Below are positions 34,226 through 46,205 of a stretch of DNA of 64,000 nucleotides, piece after piece. The stretch comes from Cyprinodon diabolis. Taxonomy: Eukaryota; Chordata; Actinopteri; Cyprinodontiformes; Cyprinodontidae. The stretch is from contig CM060080.1 in NCBI GenBank assembly GCA_030533445.1, forward strand, positions 40,283,880 to 40,347,879, read 5' to 3'. Positions within the stretch are counted from its first letter, which is position 1; each line of letters opens with the position of its first letter. The notes below the pieces were generated by a model. The model was given only the letters and a program-made list of their open reading frames with translations, did not search any database and was not told where the DNA came from. A program made the position numbers and the translations under genes.

Positions 34226-35377
34226 AAAGGCTACTTTCACAATGCAGTCTGAAGTGACCCAAATATGTTTTTTTTGCCCATATGTAGGGTTGTCAAAAGT
34301 ATCGATACTAAAAAAAGTATCGATACTGAAACGTTGTATCCAGATACAATACTCACTTTCAAAAGTATTGATAGAGTGCTACCACCAGTGGCACCTAAAC
34401 AGTCATTCATCTAAAATGCAGAATAGAGGACAATGCACTTTCTGAACACTGTGTGATTGAATAATTCTGCGCACTTTTCAGTTTCACACTTTTTTTTGTA
34501 ACAGGTGCAGCTGCTGAGAATTATTTTTGTTTCTTAACCGGTTGGGCTAGTGTCATGTGTGCAAAGCATTGCCAAGGAAGGAACACTTAATTTTAAGTTT
34601 TTTATCAAGCTTGCTTAATATTGTGCACAGCCTACAACCTCAAAATATTGTTATTATTGTTTATTGTATTTATTTATTGTATTTTTATTATTAATGAAAC
34701 TTTCTGTTGAATTTTGGAGTCATTGTTTTTATCCTGGTGGTATCGAAAAGGGTATTGAGTATCGAATATTTTCCTAAGCATCGGTATCGAGGTAAAAAGT
34801 TTAGTATCGTGACAACCCTACCCATATGCGACCTGTATCTGATCCTTTCATGGTAATCTGAACAATACAGATCAGATTCTTTCCAATGCGTCCCAGGCTA
34901 CCTTGCTATGTGGTCCTGAATCCAATACGAACCTGATGTTTTCAAATGTGACTTGTATCTGAACGGCCAAGTCGCATTCATCCCACCTGAACACCTTTAA
35001 TACTCAACAAAGGTCACTTTTCCTCATCTTGCTACGCAGAAGTGGGAGGAAAAACAACCATGGCTGACAATAATGCATAGAGCAGTCTTTTTTTAAGCAT
35101 CTTAAAAAGATTGAGTTTTTATGGTTGAGATACATCACTAGATGCGCTCCAGTATGACCGTCCATGTACTTCCGTAAACACAAAGCATGCTTGCTTGTGA
35201 CATCATCGCGTCCTCTACTGCGCATGCGGGACACTTGCTTTGCATGAATGTAGTTCACACAGGAGATCATACACAAGTCGTATATATTTGGAAATGGAAA
35301 CGGCAACACAGAAGAAATCGTGTTTCACAAAAAAATCTGAATTGAGCATTAAGGTCTGCAGTGTGAACGAAGCCAAA
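34226..35377. mobile_element. GGCTWCKTTCACA-type element, interrupted by a hAT MITE
   Basis: The left end GGCTACTTTCACAATGCAGT (from 34229) and the right end (to 35374), inverted GGCTTCGTTCACACTGCAGA, form a clear terminal inverted pair with AAA on each side. Subtracting the nested 536-bp MITE and one copy of its duplication restores continuous sequence across CCCATATG. The remaining ~600 bp has a CpG-rich part (~35195-35235, ACTGCGCATGCGGGAC) and no transposase frame. A related, older copy may lie at 21192-22510. Confidence 0.7.
34277..34828. mobile_element. hAT-type MITE (536 bp) with perfect 8-bp TSD
   Basis: The element 34285-34820 starts TAGGGTTGTCAAAAGTATCG and ends TAGTATCGTGACAACCCTA. 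GTATCGATAC-type motifs recur inside both ends. CCCATATG is repeated exactly at 34277-34284 and 34821-34828. There is no coding frame. It is inserted in the element at 34226-35377. Confidence 0.93.
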
Positions 35378-36601
35378 GTTTTCATGTCCTGTCGTTTGGT
35401 CTGGCATTTGCTGGATCTGTAAACTAGATATCTTAGAGTTAAAGTCAGAGCTTAGATTTGCATCCAAATAAATAGTCTGGGACTGAAACCTGTGACAGCT
35501 GCGTCAAGGATCAAAGTGGGTCGTGTGCTAACCTCAGCGTCACGCCCATACCCACAAGTTGCTATTGCTTACATATGATGACAAAAGTATTTTAATGTTT
35601 TTTTCTCCACATCAGTTTATCCTTATTTTAAAAAAGTAATCCTCTCTTTCCTAGTTAACATACTTCTAATATGAATGATTACTGATGAATCTGCTGTAGT
35701 GTCGACAGTTTTTGAAGAGAAATCACAATTAACTAACATGTTAACAGCAAATCAGAGCTTCACAAAACCCTGATAGTGGAAATTGGATGCATATCTCTAA
35801 TAAGCTTTTATTTGCATCATTTACAGCAGTATATTTTGAAACCTGAAACACACACAAGAAAAGATAAACAAAAACCTGTGATAGATTAATGAAAACAGCA
35901 TTCCATGCTGACAGAAATACCTTTCATTGTAAGACCAATAAGCAGATGCTGCATCTTTAGTCAAACATGTTGTGTGAAGTTAGACACATATTGTATGAGG
36001 AGCAATTTGCATATTGAAGCCTTGCGAATCCATTCATTTGTCTTCATGAGATATTTTCTGAAGAAACAAAGAAAATGTTTTAATGCGATTTAGTCAAGGT
36101 AAAAAGCATGATAATAACTGTTTTCCCAAGTTAAGAAGATCCTTATTTACCTGGAAGGTAAATAAAGCTTTCCTTTTGTTCCTACCCAAAAAAAGCATAA
36201 ATGCTAAGTTGTTGATTGTAATAAAGCTAGCTAATAATGAGACTTGAAGATGTGAGATGAAACAATGTTTACATCATAATCATGTCGTCAGGGCAAAAAC
36301 AAAGACATTGAGCCTCATTGTAATGTCTCTCTATCCACGCTAATGACCATGCAATAACAGAGATGAACATTGCTTCATGTCTCCTGATTACAACAGAGAC
36401 TCCGAAATGAAAAGCCTTTGCTCTAATGTGGATATAAGCCTACACATGGGAAGGTACACTCAACTTCCAATAGATTCATCCCAGTCACACAAATGTGCTT
36501 TAAGACAGATGTTTTAAAAAAAGAGTTTAGTTTAAATACTAAAATGTATCTTGTATGGAGTTACATCCATCTCAATTTTCACAAATACACATATGTGATT
36601 C
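35378..36601. other. Unique sequence; possible conserved element ~36225-36440
   Basis: The segment 36225-36440 (TAATAATGAGACTTGAAG ... CATGCAATAACAGAGATG ... CTCCTGATTACAACAG) is repeat-free and balanced in composition, and is a candidate conserved non-coding element by texture only. No gene or RNA was found. Confidence 0.3.
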
Positions 36602-36725
36602 ATACATGCACTGGACAAGATCCACACATGCACAGAACGATTCACACAAGCACAAAAAAAAATCCACACAGCACGTTTCATGCAAGCATGCAAGATCCAC
36701 ACATGCACAGAACACGATTCACCAA
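36602..36725. repeat. Short local repeat (GATCCACACATGCACAGAAC)
   Basis: GATCCACACATGCACAGAAC occurs twice, ~70 bp apart (near 36619 and 36693), each followed by CGATTCAC. Similar CACA/GCAC text lies between the copies. It is a small degenerate minisatellite. Confidence 0.65.
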
Positions 36726-37538
36726 AGTATTCCGCTCCATAAACAATTATAAATTAAATTACAAAGTACCAGTGGTCTTTAAACTTCCCTGCATTGTTTA
36801 AGCAGGGATGGTTTGCCACCAATCACAAAGCTCCCTTGTATAATCCAATTACAAGAAAGTACTGTACATGGAATGACCCCCAGATCCCACATCCTCCATA
36901 TCCGCCCCACTCAAGTACATTGTGCGCACTCATTTTAATCAATGAGAGCTGTTCCACTTCCACCCCTACTCCTTCGAATGTCACCGTCCACGTACGTCTT
37001 CTCAGTCCTTCACCCTCAGAATAAGGAGCTATTTTTAGCTCCACTCCGGTCCGGCCTGGTGCCATTGCACCAAACAGGAAAAAGAACGGCGAGAAGATCT
37101 GGTTTGTCAAATTAAAATATGGAAATGACAGATTGATAACTAAATGGACAGAATGGGAGAACAGAGTCCAGCTAAAATCTAACTTCAAAATCAAGAGACA
37201 TAATAAGCTTTATTTCTTCTAGAGAAATAGATTCTAACTTTCCCAGTAAAGAAATCCAACAAGGTTTTAAGTGTTTTGTTAGCATAAAAAAAAGTTGATA
37301 TCTGTCTCCATCTTAGTGTCCCCCAGAGGGGAGGGGTGGGGGTTATGATGGTACACCTTTTTGATGAGTGTTGGACTCGACCAGTAAAAAGAAAAACTAA
37401 TTACAATTTTTCAGTTAGTCTCCTGAGTGTTCAGAAAATGATAAAATCTTTGCTATTATATTTCTGTTTTTTTATTAGACTTCATAACAATGCAATTCAG
37501 TTTTCAGGCAGACAAGATATGTGTGAATCAGATCAGTG
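36726..37538. other. Unique sequence, nothing identified
   Basis: Overlapping frames on both strands at 36794-37194 have no domain. A palindromic-looking GGAGCTATTTTTAGCTCC (37025-37042) is the only oddity. Confidence 0.35.
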
Positions 37539-37729
37539 TATTCTCATTATGAATTCGTATGAAATCGTACGAAAAGTTATGCACTGTAATTTCGTACGTG
37601 GATCTGCTTTTTTTTTCTGTCTGCAAGCGCATGCGCACTGATCTGATTTTTTGAGGAAAAACGTCCAAAACCTATGAAATAGTGTGCATAACTTTTCGTA
37701 CAATTTCATACGAACTGATAATGAGAATA
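37539..37729. mobile_element. Fold-back MITE with ~45-bp inverted repeats (191 bp)
   Basis: The left arm starts TATTCTCATTATGAATTCGT and the inverse right arm TATTCTCATTATCAGTTCGT. Both continue ATGAAATCGTACGAAAAGTT (T for C at one site on the right) and ATGCAC, giving about 46 bp with three or so differences. The short interior has a T run and GCGCATGCGCAC. If the terminal TA is the duplication, this would fit a TA-targeting element; the superfamily is otherwise unknown. Confidence 0.85.
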
Positions 37730-39297
37730 TGTTGATCAGATGTATTTCTGGATCTGAAAACTAATTCTTACTTTGATTAAAGACTTGTGAACAAAGAATA
37801 AAGAATTTCTATAAAAGAGCTTTATAAAATCTTTGGTGAAAGCTTTTACTTTCTTAATCATTATCTATAGGGGATTTCTCCAAACTAACAAAAATACTTT
37901 GACATACTGACAACTATTATGGCAATACGTCTAAATACATACATTTTTATCTTTCAACAGCAAATCAACATGAGATGAACACTTAAAGCTGGTTCATCAA
38001 TTTTTCACTGTTTATGAGGTTATGATCAAGGTTTTTACTTGGTCTCACTTCTTCATATCATTCCTTTCCACACAAAGTTCCTGTACAAAAGAAAGCGTCT
38101 TAGAGTCGGGACCATATGGCAAAGCCCCAGGAACCATCTAACCACACATCACTGTCTAAGCTGGAATGACGCAAGTATACGAAATGCCTCCTTCGCAGCA
38201 TCTTACTGGATGGTGCAAGGTGAACAGGATGGTTAAATTAGAATTCCCCTGGAGCGGTGGGGTTGAAGAGCTAACATACTGTACTGAAGGTCCTTGACTA
38301 AGATGTTCATGTGGCCCTTCTTTAAAAGGCTACATCCCTGCGGCTCATGCTTCTATTAATTAAGGGGACTGACAGTTTTAGGACAAGTTCATAAACAGCT
38401 GCTGTGGGAAGCGACACGACTCAAGGATGCCATAGTTTAGACATTTTCTGATCAAAGCTCAGTCTGGAAAGGTCTAAAATGCTGCAATTAAGAAAGAGGA
38501 ACAGTTTTTACTCAACAGCAATTCATTTGATGAAAGTTTGTGAAATTTATTTCTTTGGTAACGCCTTTTCATTACCATAACACATCCATTCTGAAAATAC
38601 ATTTGTTAAGGAAATAATCTCTGTTCCAAAAAAACGGAGTCAAAAAATGATTTTCATAAAAACTGAGTGAAAGTCCAGCCACCTCCGATTTATGCCTGTT
38701 TTCATGGTTGCCATGATTCAAATGACTGAGAATTTAAGCAGGCATTGTAGTTGTCACTATCCGATCCGTACTGGGAGCACGATTGGTACCATCAGCTCAT
38801 TTGCGCATGTGCAAGGAGATATTCATCCAGGTCGCCATTAATAATGTAATTATGGTACTAAGGTGCTTAAATCACTAAAGAATGCTAATACACATCTTTA
38901 AAAAAAAGTTTTATGACTTAATCTGAAACAATTGGATTAATTTTACATTTTCTCAGTTAAGCTGCTTGTCTGACGTCATCATTGGACATGCTCGGAGTAT
39001 TTCGACAAACTATGATTAAACCATGTTCATCTGCCCTTAGTTGTTTCTTTCTTTAGATTATGCACATTATACTATAATGTTAACATGAAAGGAAAAAATA
39101 AAACTCAAGAAGAATAGATTTATGCTGAAATCCAAAGCATTATGCTGAAATCCTTGCACAGATGAGTGATAAAATAGAAAGGATTTTAAGGCATTTATTT
39201 TCTCATGAAATACATTATTAACCTTTAACATATTATAGTTTAGTACGCTTAAAGACATAATTTACGTCTTTTCTATAATGTCAAATCAAGGGCAAGG
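37730..39297. other. Unique AT-rich sequence
   Basis: No repeat or gene can be named. A TGCTGAAATCC motif is repeated near 39122-39153. Confidence 0.4.
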
Positions 39298-39769
39298 GCA
39301 TGGATGGATGATGGATGGATGGATGGTGGATGAATGGATGATGGATGGATGGATGGATGGATGATGGATGGATGGATGGATGGATGGATGGATGATGGAT
39401 GGATGGATGGATGGATGGATGGATGGATGGATGGATGATGGATGGATGATGGATGGATAGATGATGGATGGATGGATGGATGGATGATGGATGGATGGAT
39501 GGATGGATGGATGGATGGATGATGGATGGATGATGGATGGATGGATGGATGGATGGATGGATGATGGATGGATGGATGGATGGATGGATGGATGGATGGA
39601 TGGATGGATGGATGATGGATGGATGGATGATGGATGGATGATGGATGGATGATGGATGGATGATGGATGGATGGATGGATGGATGGATGATGGATGGATG
39701 ATGGATGGATGGATGGATGGATGATGGATGGATGGATGATGGATGGATGATGGATGATGGATGGATGGT
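39298..39769. repeat. (GGAT)n array with GATG interruptions, ~470 bp
   Basis: The array consists of long runs of ATGGATGG broken at irregular intervals by an extra GATG step, which shifts the phase. A few single-base changes occur (GGTGGATGAAT at 39325, GGATAGATGAT at 39456). All three minus-strand frames are open through it and give repeating His-Pro-Ser-Ile text; this is a by-product of the period and not a protein. Confidence 0.97.
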
Positions 39770-40236
39770 GAAAGAGAGAAAGAGTTCTGAAACAACATGG
39801 ATATATGACAGATGGAAAAGAAGAAAGATAATAAAATGGATAGACAAATTGATCCAATCAAAGGGTTTAAGAGAAAAGAGATATGTTACACTGCAAGTCT
39901 GCTGAGGAATAACATATTGAGATTACCAAAGTATTTTATTGGCTTTTATTAAAATTTCAATCAAATGGTAGCATCTGTCTATATAAGTTTGGTGGGTGAA
40001 CTGCACGACGGTCTTTATTAGCTCCATCAATTAGTCTCTCATAAACTTTCAGAGCAAATATTGTGCAGCCAGATAATATCAGTTTCTTGACAAAGGAAAG
40101 CTGCATAAAATACTCCCCTTGAGGAAGAAATTTAAGAGAAGGGTATCATAACTGTCGCTTTCTCTTTTCAGAACATAGAAAAAAAACAAAACTTTAAAAA
40201 TGAGATTTATATTAAGATTTTCTTTTTTTTTTTTGT
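39770..40236. other. Short unique spacer
   Basis: It lies between the GGAT array and the L2 element, ends in a T run (40220-40233) and contains no features. Confidence 0.4.
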
Positions 40237-42070
40237 CTTGCATCCAAAAATGCTGCATTTGATCCAGTTGACCATAATATTCTTTAAGAAAGACTTGAAT
40301 ATTTTGTTGGAATTAAAGGAACAGCACTAGACTGGTTTAAATCTTATCTATCTGATCGAATTCAGTTTGTTCATGTTAATGACAGATCACGCTCAAAGGT
40401 TACCTGCGGAGTACCACAGGGATCAGTGCTAGGACCAGTTCTCTTTACTTTATACATGCTCCCAATTGGTAGAGTTATTAGACAGCATGGGATTAATTTC
40501 CACTGTTATGCTGATGATACCCAGCTATATCTGTCTATAAATCCAGATGAAGCTAACCCATTACATAGATTACAGGCATGTCTGAAGACATAAAAACCTG
40601 GATGACTCTTAACTTTCTGCTTCTGAATGCAGACAAAACAGAAGTTATAGTTTTTGGACCAGAGTCTCTGAAAAAGAAGCTGATTAGCCAGTCACTTCAT
40701 TTGGATGGGATTAAACTGATTTCAGATAATAAAGTCAAAAATCTTGGTGTTGTTTTTGATCAGGACCTGTCATTTAAATCCCAGATCAAAGAGGTTTCTA
40801 GAATTTCCTTCTTTCATCTGAGGATAATTGCAAAAATTAGAAATCTCTTGTCCAGGGGTGATGCTGAGAAACTAGTCCATGCATTTGTTACTTCAAGGCT
40901 GGACTATTGTAATTCTTTACTATCAGGAAGTCCACAAACTGTAGTTAAAAGCCTTCAGCTGATCCAAAATGCTGCAGCCAGAGTTCTGATGAAAATGAAA
41001 AAGAGAGATCATATCTCTCCTATCCTGGCTTCTCTTCATTGGCTTCCTGTTAAATCCAGAATAGAATTTAAAATCCTCCTTCTCACATATAAAGCCTTAA
41101 ATGGCCAAGCTCCATCTGAAAAGCAGAGATCTGATTGTTCCTCATGTTCCTAACAGAGCACTTCGCTCTCAATCTGCAGGTTTACTAGTGGTTCCTAGAA
41201 TTTCTAAAAGTAGAATGGGAGGCAGATCTTTTAGTTATCAGGCTCCTCTCCTGTGGAACCAACTACCAGTTTTAGTCCGTGAGGCAGACACCCTGTCTAC
41301 TTTTAAGGCTAGGCTTAAAACTTTCCTTTTTGATAAAGCTTATAGTTAGGGTGGCTCAGGTTATCCTGAGCTATCTCTATAGTTATGCTGCTATAGGCTT
41401 AGACTGCTGGAGGACATAGGGACCCCCATTTCATTATTCTGCTTCATTCTATCTCTATTCTCCTATTCTGCAGAATCTGTTAGTTCAATCTCTAACCTTC
41501 TGCTCTCTCTGCTTTTCCTCAGAGTAGCTTTGCCTCGTCTGTTCCTGTTTGGCTGTGACGTCATCCAGGAAAGAAACATCAGCTGTGCTGCTTCCATCAA
41601 CACCCTTGTTTGTAGATGTTGGAGATCGGCCTGTTTTCCAGTGTAGTCCTGTTTCTCTGACCGTGACTGAGTGGATGTGCTCTCTTCATCCTCTGGCATG
41701 GAAGCTGCCTTGGAGCTCGTCTGCCTGGCTGTGTGTTTCCTGGACGGGGCCGCCTTTTACAGCTGCTTTTTGTATCTCTGCTTCTGTCTCCTTGAACCCC
41801 AGTCGGCCTCGGCAGATGGCCGCTCGCACTGAGCCTGGTTCTGCTGGAGGTTTCTTCCTGTTAAAAGGGAGTTTTTCATCTCCACTGTCGCTACAAGCAT
41901 GCTTAGTGTGAGGGATTGTATTTGAGTCAATGAGTCGATGCAATCAACTGGTTTTCCTTAGACAGAAAACTTTGTATCAATTTGACTGTATGATCTGGTT
42001 GAACTGTAAAGTGCCTTGAGATGAAATGTGTTGTGAATTTGGCGCTATATAAATAAACTGAATTGAATCG
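40237..42070 (+). mobile_element. L2-type LINE, 5'-truncated
   Basis: About 1.83 kb of a non-LTR retrotransposon on the plus strand. It starts inside the RT domain (AAFDPVDHNIL), runs to the end of ORF2 at 41349, then ~700 bp of 3' UTR, and ends GCGCTATATAAATAAACTGA then ATTGAATC, the typical L2 terminus. Terminal fragments of the same family occur at 7960, 18147 and 28938. The upstream endonuclease is missing. No target duplication could be identified. Confidence 0.9.
40247..41349 (+). pseudogene. L2 ORF2 reverse transcriptase fragment, broken
   Basis: The first frame contains FDPVDHNIL, then [13 protein letters not shown] and [10 protein letters not shown], the RT motifs that hold the catalytic aspartates (D in FDxVD; YADD). 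A TAA lies soon after DHNIL (~40284), and a frameshift lies at ~40577. From 40578 the second frame gives the thumb and C-terminal block (NADKTEVIVFG, NLGVVFDQDLSF, SRLDYCNSLL, QNAAARVL, LHWLPV). A further frameshift near 41110 leads to the end (GLLVVPRISKSR, APLLWNQLPV, FKARLKTFLF). With one stop and two frame changes it cannot be active. The catalytic residues themselves are still readable. Confidence 0.92.
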
Positions 42071-42518
42071 AAAATTAATTGAAAAATGTAGATTGGTATG
42101 TAAAATAAGGTTTTATATTTATTTCATTAACTTATGTCTTGGAAAACAATCTTCAGCTCATTACTAATTCTATAAGTCTATAGAATACTTTTGTTCTAAG
42201 TGGACAACAGGGACAATATATTGGGCAATCAGAGCAACTTGGTGTTTAACAGAAAGGGGGACATTTAAACAGGGCAGTACCTGAATACAGTACATTTTAA
42301 CAGAGGCAAAAAACAGAAGTTAACTCGACGGCAAACAACTTTAACTAACTTTTAAAAAACTGTTGTAACAACTAAATATTCATGCAGGTAATGAATTTCA
42401 TATATATGGCATGGAATCCTGGCATAGCATTCAAAAACAGGAAACAAAAAGCAATCAATGGAAAGAAAGATCTTAAACTTTCTATTTGAATGCATTTAAA
42501 CCATTGTTCTCAAATATG

Positions 42519-42549
<31 letters not shown>

Positions 42550-43426
42550 CTATTTGCATATTAAAAGTAAGCTTATAGAAGAATTCAAACCAACCAAACA
42601 TGAAACCTTAGCTTGCTTTGGATTAAGAAGCTGTGGAAACCAAATTTAGACTTGGCAATCCTCAGGGTGCAATAATGCTGGCTTATTTGTAAAATGTGTT
42701 AGAAGCAGCAGTAATTAATTATGGTTATTTGCAGCATTTTGGTCAGTAAGAAAGCTAACTTTCTCTTAACAATATCAACCCAGAATATTAAGTTAGATTT
42801 TTATAGCATTTGTTTTTTACATCTCATGACCTCTGTGGATGCATAGTCAGACTACTGTGCAACAGCTATTTAAAATAAAGTTTGGTTCAACTGTATTATA
42901 ACAGTAAAACAAAAGGGGTTCATTATTTTTGATTAGCTCAACCTTGTGTCCATGTCTTGGTTTAAGGTGATAGCCATTAACCCACAGGGGGTGCTTCTGT
43001 CAATTTCTGAGGGAAAGTTCAGAAAAAAAGACAGCTGAATGTACGCTCATTACATATACCTGTCTATACCTGTTTAACCACACTAATATTAACACACCAA
43101 CTAAATATACTTAGCCTCCCACACAAAGAGATGGGAGTCTACTAAAGTTCAACCTGAGCATCAGAATGGGAAGGTAAGAATAATACGACACCATTTAGGT
43201 GATATGATCAAAAATGTTCTTGGTATATTTGTATTAGCAACATTCTTTTTAGAACTCTTTGGACCAAAACGTTTTAATTGAGCTTTGTTAAACATCAGAT
43301 ATGTCTATCCATCCAACTGTTTCCAGCTGGATAATAAACCATGCCACAGAGTATGTTGTATTATTAAGTCATCACAAAGTGTTTTTTTGACATAAAATTG
43401 TCTGTGTATTTTAAATGCATCCACAG
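42071..43426. other. Unique AT-rich sequence with T29 run
   Basis: A 29-base T run occupies 42519-42547 with no recognisable element on either side. Otherwise nothing was identified. Confidence 0.45.
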
Positions 43427-43587
43427 TCACCAGATGCCAATCCAAAAGACCATCTTTGGAAAAAGTCAGAAGGTGAGATTTGCATCATAGATGTACATCA
43501 GACTAATCTGTTGTAGCTCCATGATGACATTAAGTCAATACGGTCCAGAATCTTGAGTCATCAAGAATTAAGGCAGTTCAAAATACA
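43427..43587 (+). mobile_element. Tc1-like transposase 3' fragment
   Basis: The plus strand encodes, through decay, SPDANPKDHLWKKS...GEICIIDVHQTNLL and later QELRQFK. This follows the Tc1 C-terminal block around the last catalytic glutamate (family pattern SPDLNPIEHLW...EIRIMDVQPTNLQQL). The glutamate position has changed (PKD for PIE). No inverted repeats were found. The fragment is short and dead. Confidence 0.65.
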
Positions 43588-44058
43588 AACAGCAATCTAA
43601 TTCAATCCCTGCCTGGTAAATCAGTTAATCAAATTTTCCATTTGAAAAGCAGAAATGTTTGGCTGGTTAGGATTTATCTTCCAAGCAAGATGAACTGTTG
43701 TGAGATTTGTGAATTCAAGAACTCCTGACAATACATCTGCCAGATGCCAATAGAAGCACCAGATCCAAGTACAGATATGTTTAAATTTATGAAATGCAGC
43801 AATATCTATGACATCAACAAGAGAGGGACAGACTGAAGCAAAGACGAACACCAGTGAACATACCTAGTCTCTGCTATTCAGTCTGTTTTAGCTGGAATAC
43901 CCTCTATTTATTTTGTGAAAAACAAGCTAAAGGATGTGATTTGTGCCTTTGTGGATGGAAAGGTTGTTTGTATGTTCCTTCGAGCTGGATTTGGAAAGAG
44001 TTTGATGCATCTGTTGATCCGTGAGTTGAGAAATTCCGTAAAAATTAAAAAAATATCC
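43588..44058. other. Unique sequence, nothing identified
   Basis: Only small antiparallel frames without domains are present. Confidence 0.4.
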
Positions 44059-44130
44059 ACTGGACTTGGTTTCCAAGATTTGAAGACGTTTCGCCACCTC
44101 TCCAGGAAGCTTTCTCAATTCAAAAAATGA
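44059..44130 (+). repeat. Dispersed repeat fragment (GAAGACGTTTCGCC)
   Basis: The segment TCCACTGGACTTGGTTTCC, then AAGATTTGAAGACGTTTCGC and CCAGGAAGCTTTCTCAATTC, matches the wording of a repeat frequent in fish transcripts (ACTGGACTTGG...GAAGACGTTTCGCC...AGGCTTCTTCAGTTC). Its parent element is not known to me with confidence. Confidence 0.45.
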
Positions 44131-45754
44131 GAAACAGTGAGTTTAGAAACAAATGGAGAATGTAATACGTCCCATTCTGCTCCCGCTACAATTAGCTAAA
44201 AGCTCAACATGGGAGGCAGGCAGGCACAGGAGCAGGAGCCCCCGGCAAAAAGTAAAATGTCCTGCTCAGTAGTCAGAAGTTTGAATATAGTGCGATTCTT
44301 TATTGTATCTGTTGAGGGCTTTTCATTTTTTACAGGGAAATATATCATCAACTTAAAAATATATTATTTAAATTATTTTTTCAGTTTTGTTTCTTTGATG
44401 GATTTCACATCAAAGTGGTTTAATGAATATAGTGAACAGTAAGAGGCGGGGTCGGCATCGCTCTCTGGTGCCTCCCTGACGACAGAGTCTGAGACATTCA
44501 GTCAATTACTTTCACACAAGCATTGGGTAAGCTATGTAGTAGTTCAGATGCATGACAAAAAAGTTTCCAAATGTAAATTTATCAAAGATAAAAAAAATGT
44601 AATTGGTCAACTGCCTTGTCAACCTCCAACCTGCATTTTTCTCAGCAAATGAAGTAAAAAGGATTAACTCTTATTGACCTTTTCACAAGCCTCTCTGCAT
44701 CTGATAAAAAAAAAATTCAAAACATTTTAAATTTCAAGTCTATTTAATTGATGGGTGTTCTTTATTATAAGACGGTTGGGCAGGAATAGCTAAAATTATT
44801 TTCAGAATTTGGATTGGATCCTTTGTGTCCTGGATCTTTGCCATTAGGCATAGGCCTCCTGTTAACTACTCCATCGAGTTAAGTCTGTAATGAACTCATC
44901 AGAAATCTTTTTATTTAATTTAGAAAGATTTTTGTTTACCCTCTAAAGCCATATAAAGCATTTAGGGCCTAATGGTAAAAGCGGAGCACATTGCTGAAGA
45001 AAATAAAACTTAAAAAGAACAAGGTAGCTGTGATTACTGTGATTATATTATTGAAGGACTACTTCCTACTCCCACCTGGATATGTAAATATTATGACGGC
45101 TTAATTAATTTAATAAAGAGATAAGGGTTACAGAAATCTGAGTTTAATGTAGAGACTGGAGGATATAGAGTTGGAGCATTTAAAGACTGGTTTATTGTTT
45201 CACCAATTAGACCATTTCACAAGATTTTTTTTTTTCATCTAATTAAATTTATTTTGATGTATAAGGTTTAAAAAGAAAAGAAAAAAATGAACATTCTTTG
45301 CAGGAGAATGTTATGTAGCTGTCTTAATGAAGTGAAAGGAAGGGGAAATGAAAACATTTTCACAGTTGCAGTATACAGCCCAAACCTCTGTTCTTTGGAC
45401 GTTATTGTAATGCACACAGTTAAGGGTCCGTTCAAAATCCACGTTTTAAGCTTATTTTGTTGTTGTTGTGTACTTGGAGTCTTTAAATGTCCAGCACTAG
45501 TCCTATTATATTGTTGTTTGGGTTATACTGTATTTACTGACCCTTCAGGCTTTTGTTTCCAGTTACGTTTTCTTCTTTATTACAGTATTTACTCTGGAAC
45601 TGCTAATCAAAGTCATGGTCTTCAGGCTTGAATTCCATTCAAATTTATTTTTTATTTCAATGTATTTTTGTAGTGCAAGTTGAGGATTCCGAAGCAGCAA
45701 GTAGATAAATCAAAATGTTTGGTTGCTGGGTTCTTCTTCTAAGTACCTACATTC
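44131..45754. other. Unique AT-rich sequence
   Basis: Short frames (44209-44442 and 45287-45631, plus) carry hydrophobic or Cys-rich text but no domain and no splice context that I trust. No repeat was named. Confidence 0.4.
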
Positions 45755-46205
45755 TGAAGGGAAATTTACATGCATTGGTTGGGCTGTATTCTTTGTTAAT
45801 ATCATGATCTTGGCAATTATGGCTGGCTTAATTATCCATTTCATTCACCTGTCTAACTCTGCCCGGTTTCCAATTACTGCTCATCTAATCCACCTGCTCC
45901 TGCTTCTATTTATACGGCCCAGCCATCGTGGCCAGATTATTGCTGTTCTTCTAGTGCTCCATTTCAGGGGCCATCGGAGAGAGGGATTTTAGCCTTCTGT
46001 AGTGTTTCTGATTTCCTGATCCCGATCTGCCTCTTATCCACTAAGCGTGCATGTTCCTGTCTTGGCTCAGTGGAGAGAGCGGTTTTTAGCATTCCGTAGT
46101 GTTTCTGATTTCCTGATCCACCTCTCATCCATGAGCATGCCTGTTCCCATCTGAACGTTGTGTCTTAGCTCTCTGTGGAATCCTGGAACCCTGGACCAGG
46201 GTTCC
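45755..46205 (+). mobile_element. LTR-like fragment with internal tandem duplication
   Basis: Text such as CACCTGTCTAACTCTGCCCG, CACCTGCTCCTGCTTCTATT, TATACGGCC and GGCCAGATTATTGCTG parallels the minus-strand reading of the LTR at 47554-48449 (CACCTGCCCTC, CACCTGTTTCC, TTTATATTC, GGCCAGATCATTGC). This suggests a related U3/TATA region. Two units of ~96 and ~80 bp follow (45976-46071 and 46072-46152), each starting GGAGAGAG and sharing TAGTGTTTCTGATTTCCTGA. Ends were not found. Confidence 0.4.

Noticed and set aside
39298..39769. CRISPR-like spacing of repeats
   Set aside because: The repeats are contiguous tetranucleotides with no spacers, in animal DNA.
39273..39861. Three overlapping minus-strand frames of ~190 codons
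   Set aside because: All consist of His-Pro-Ser-Ile text produced by the GGAT period; simultaneous opening of three frames shows it is a simple repeat.
41549..41943. Antiparallel frames of 120 and 85 codons
   Set aside because: They lie in the 3' untranslated region of the L2 element and match no LINE protein block.
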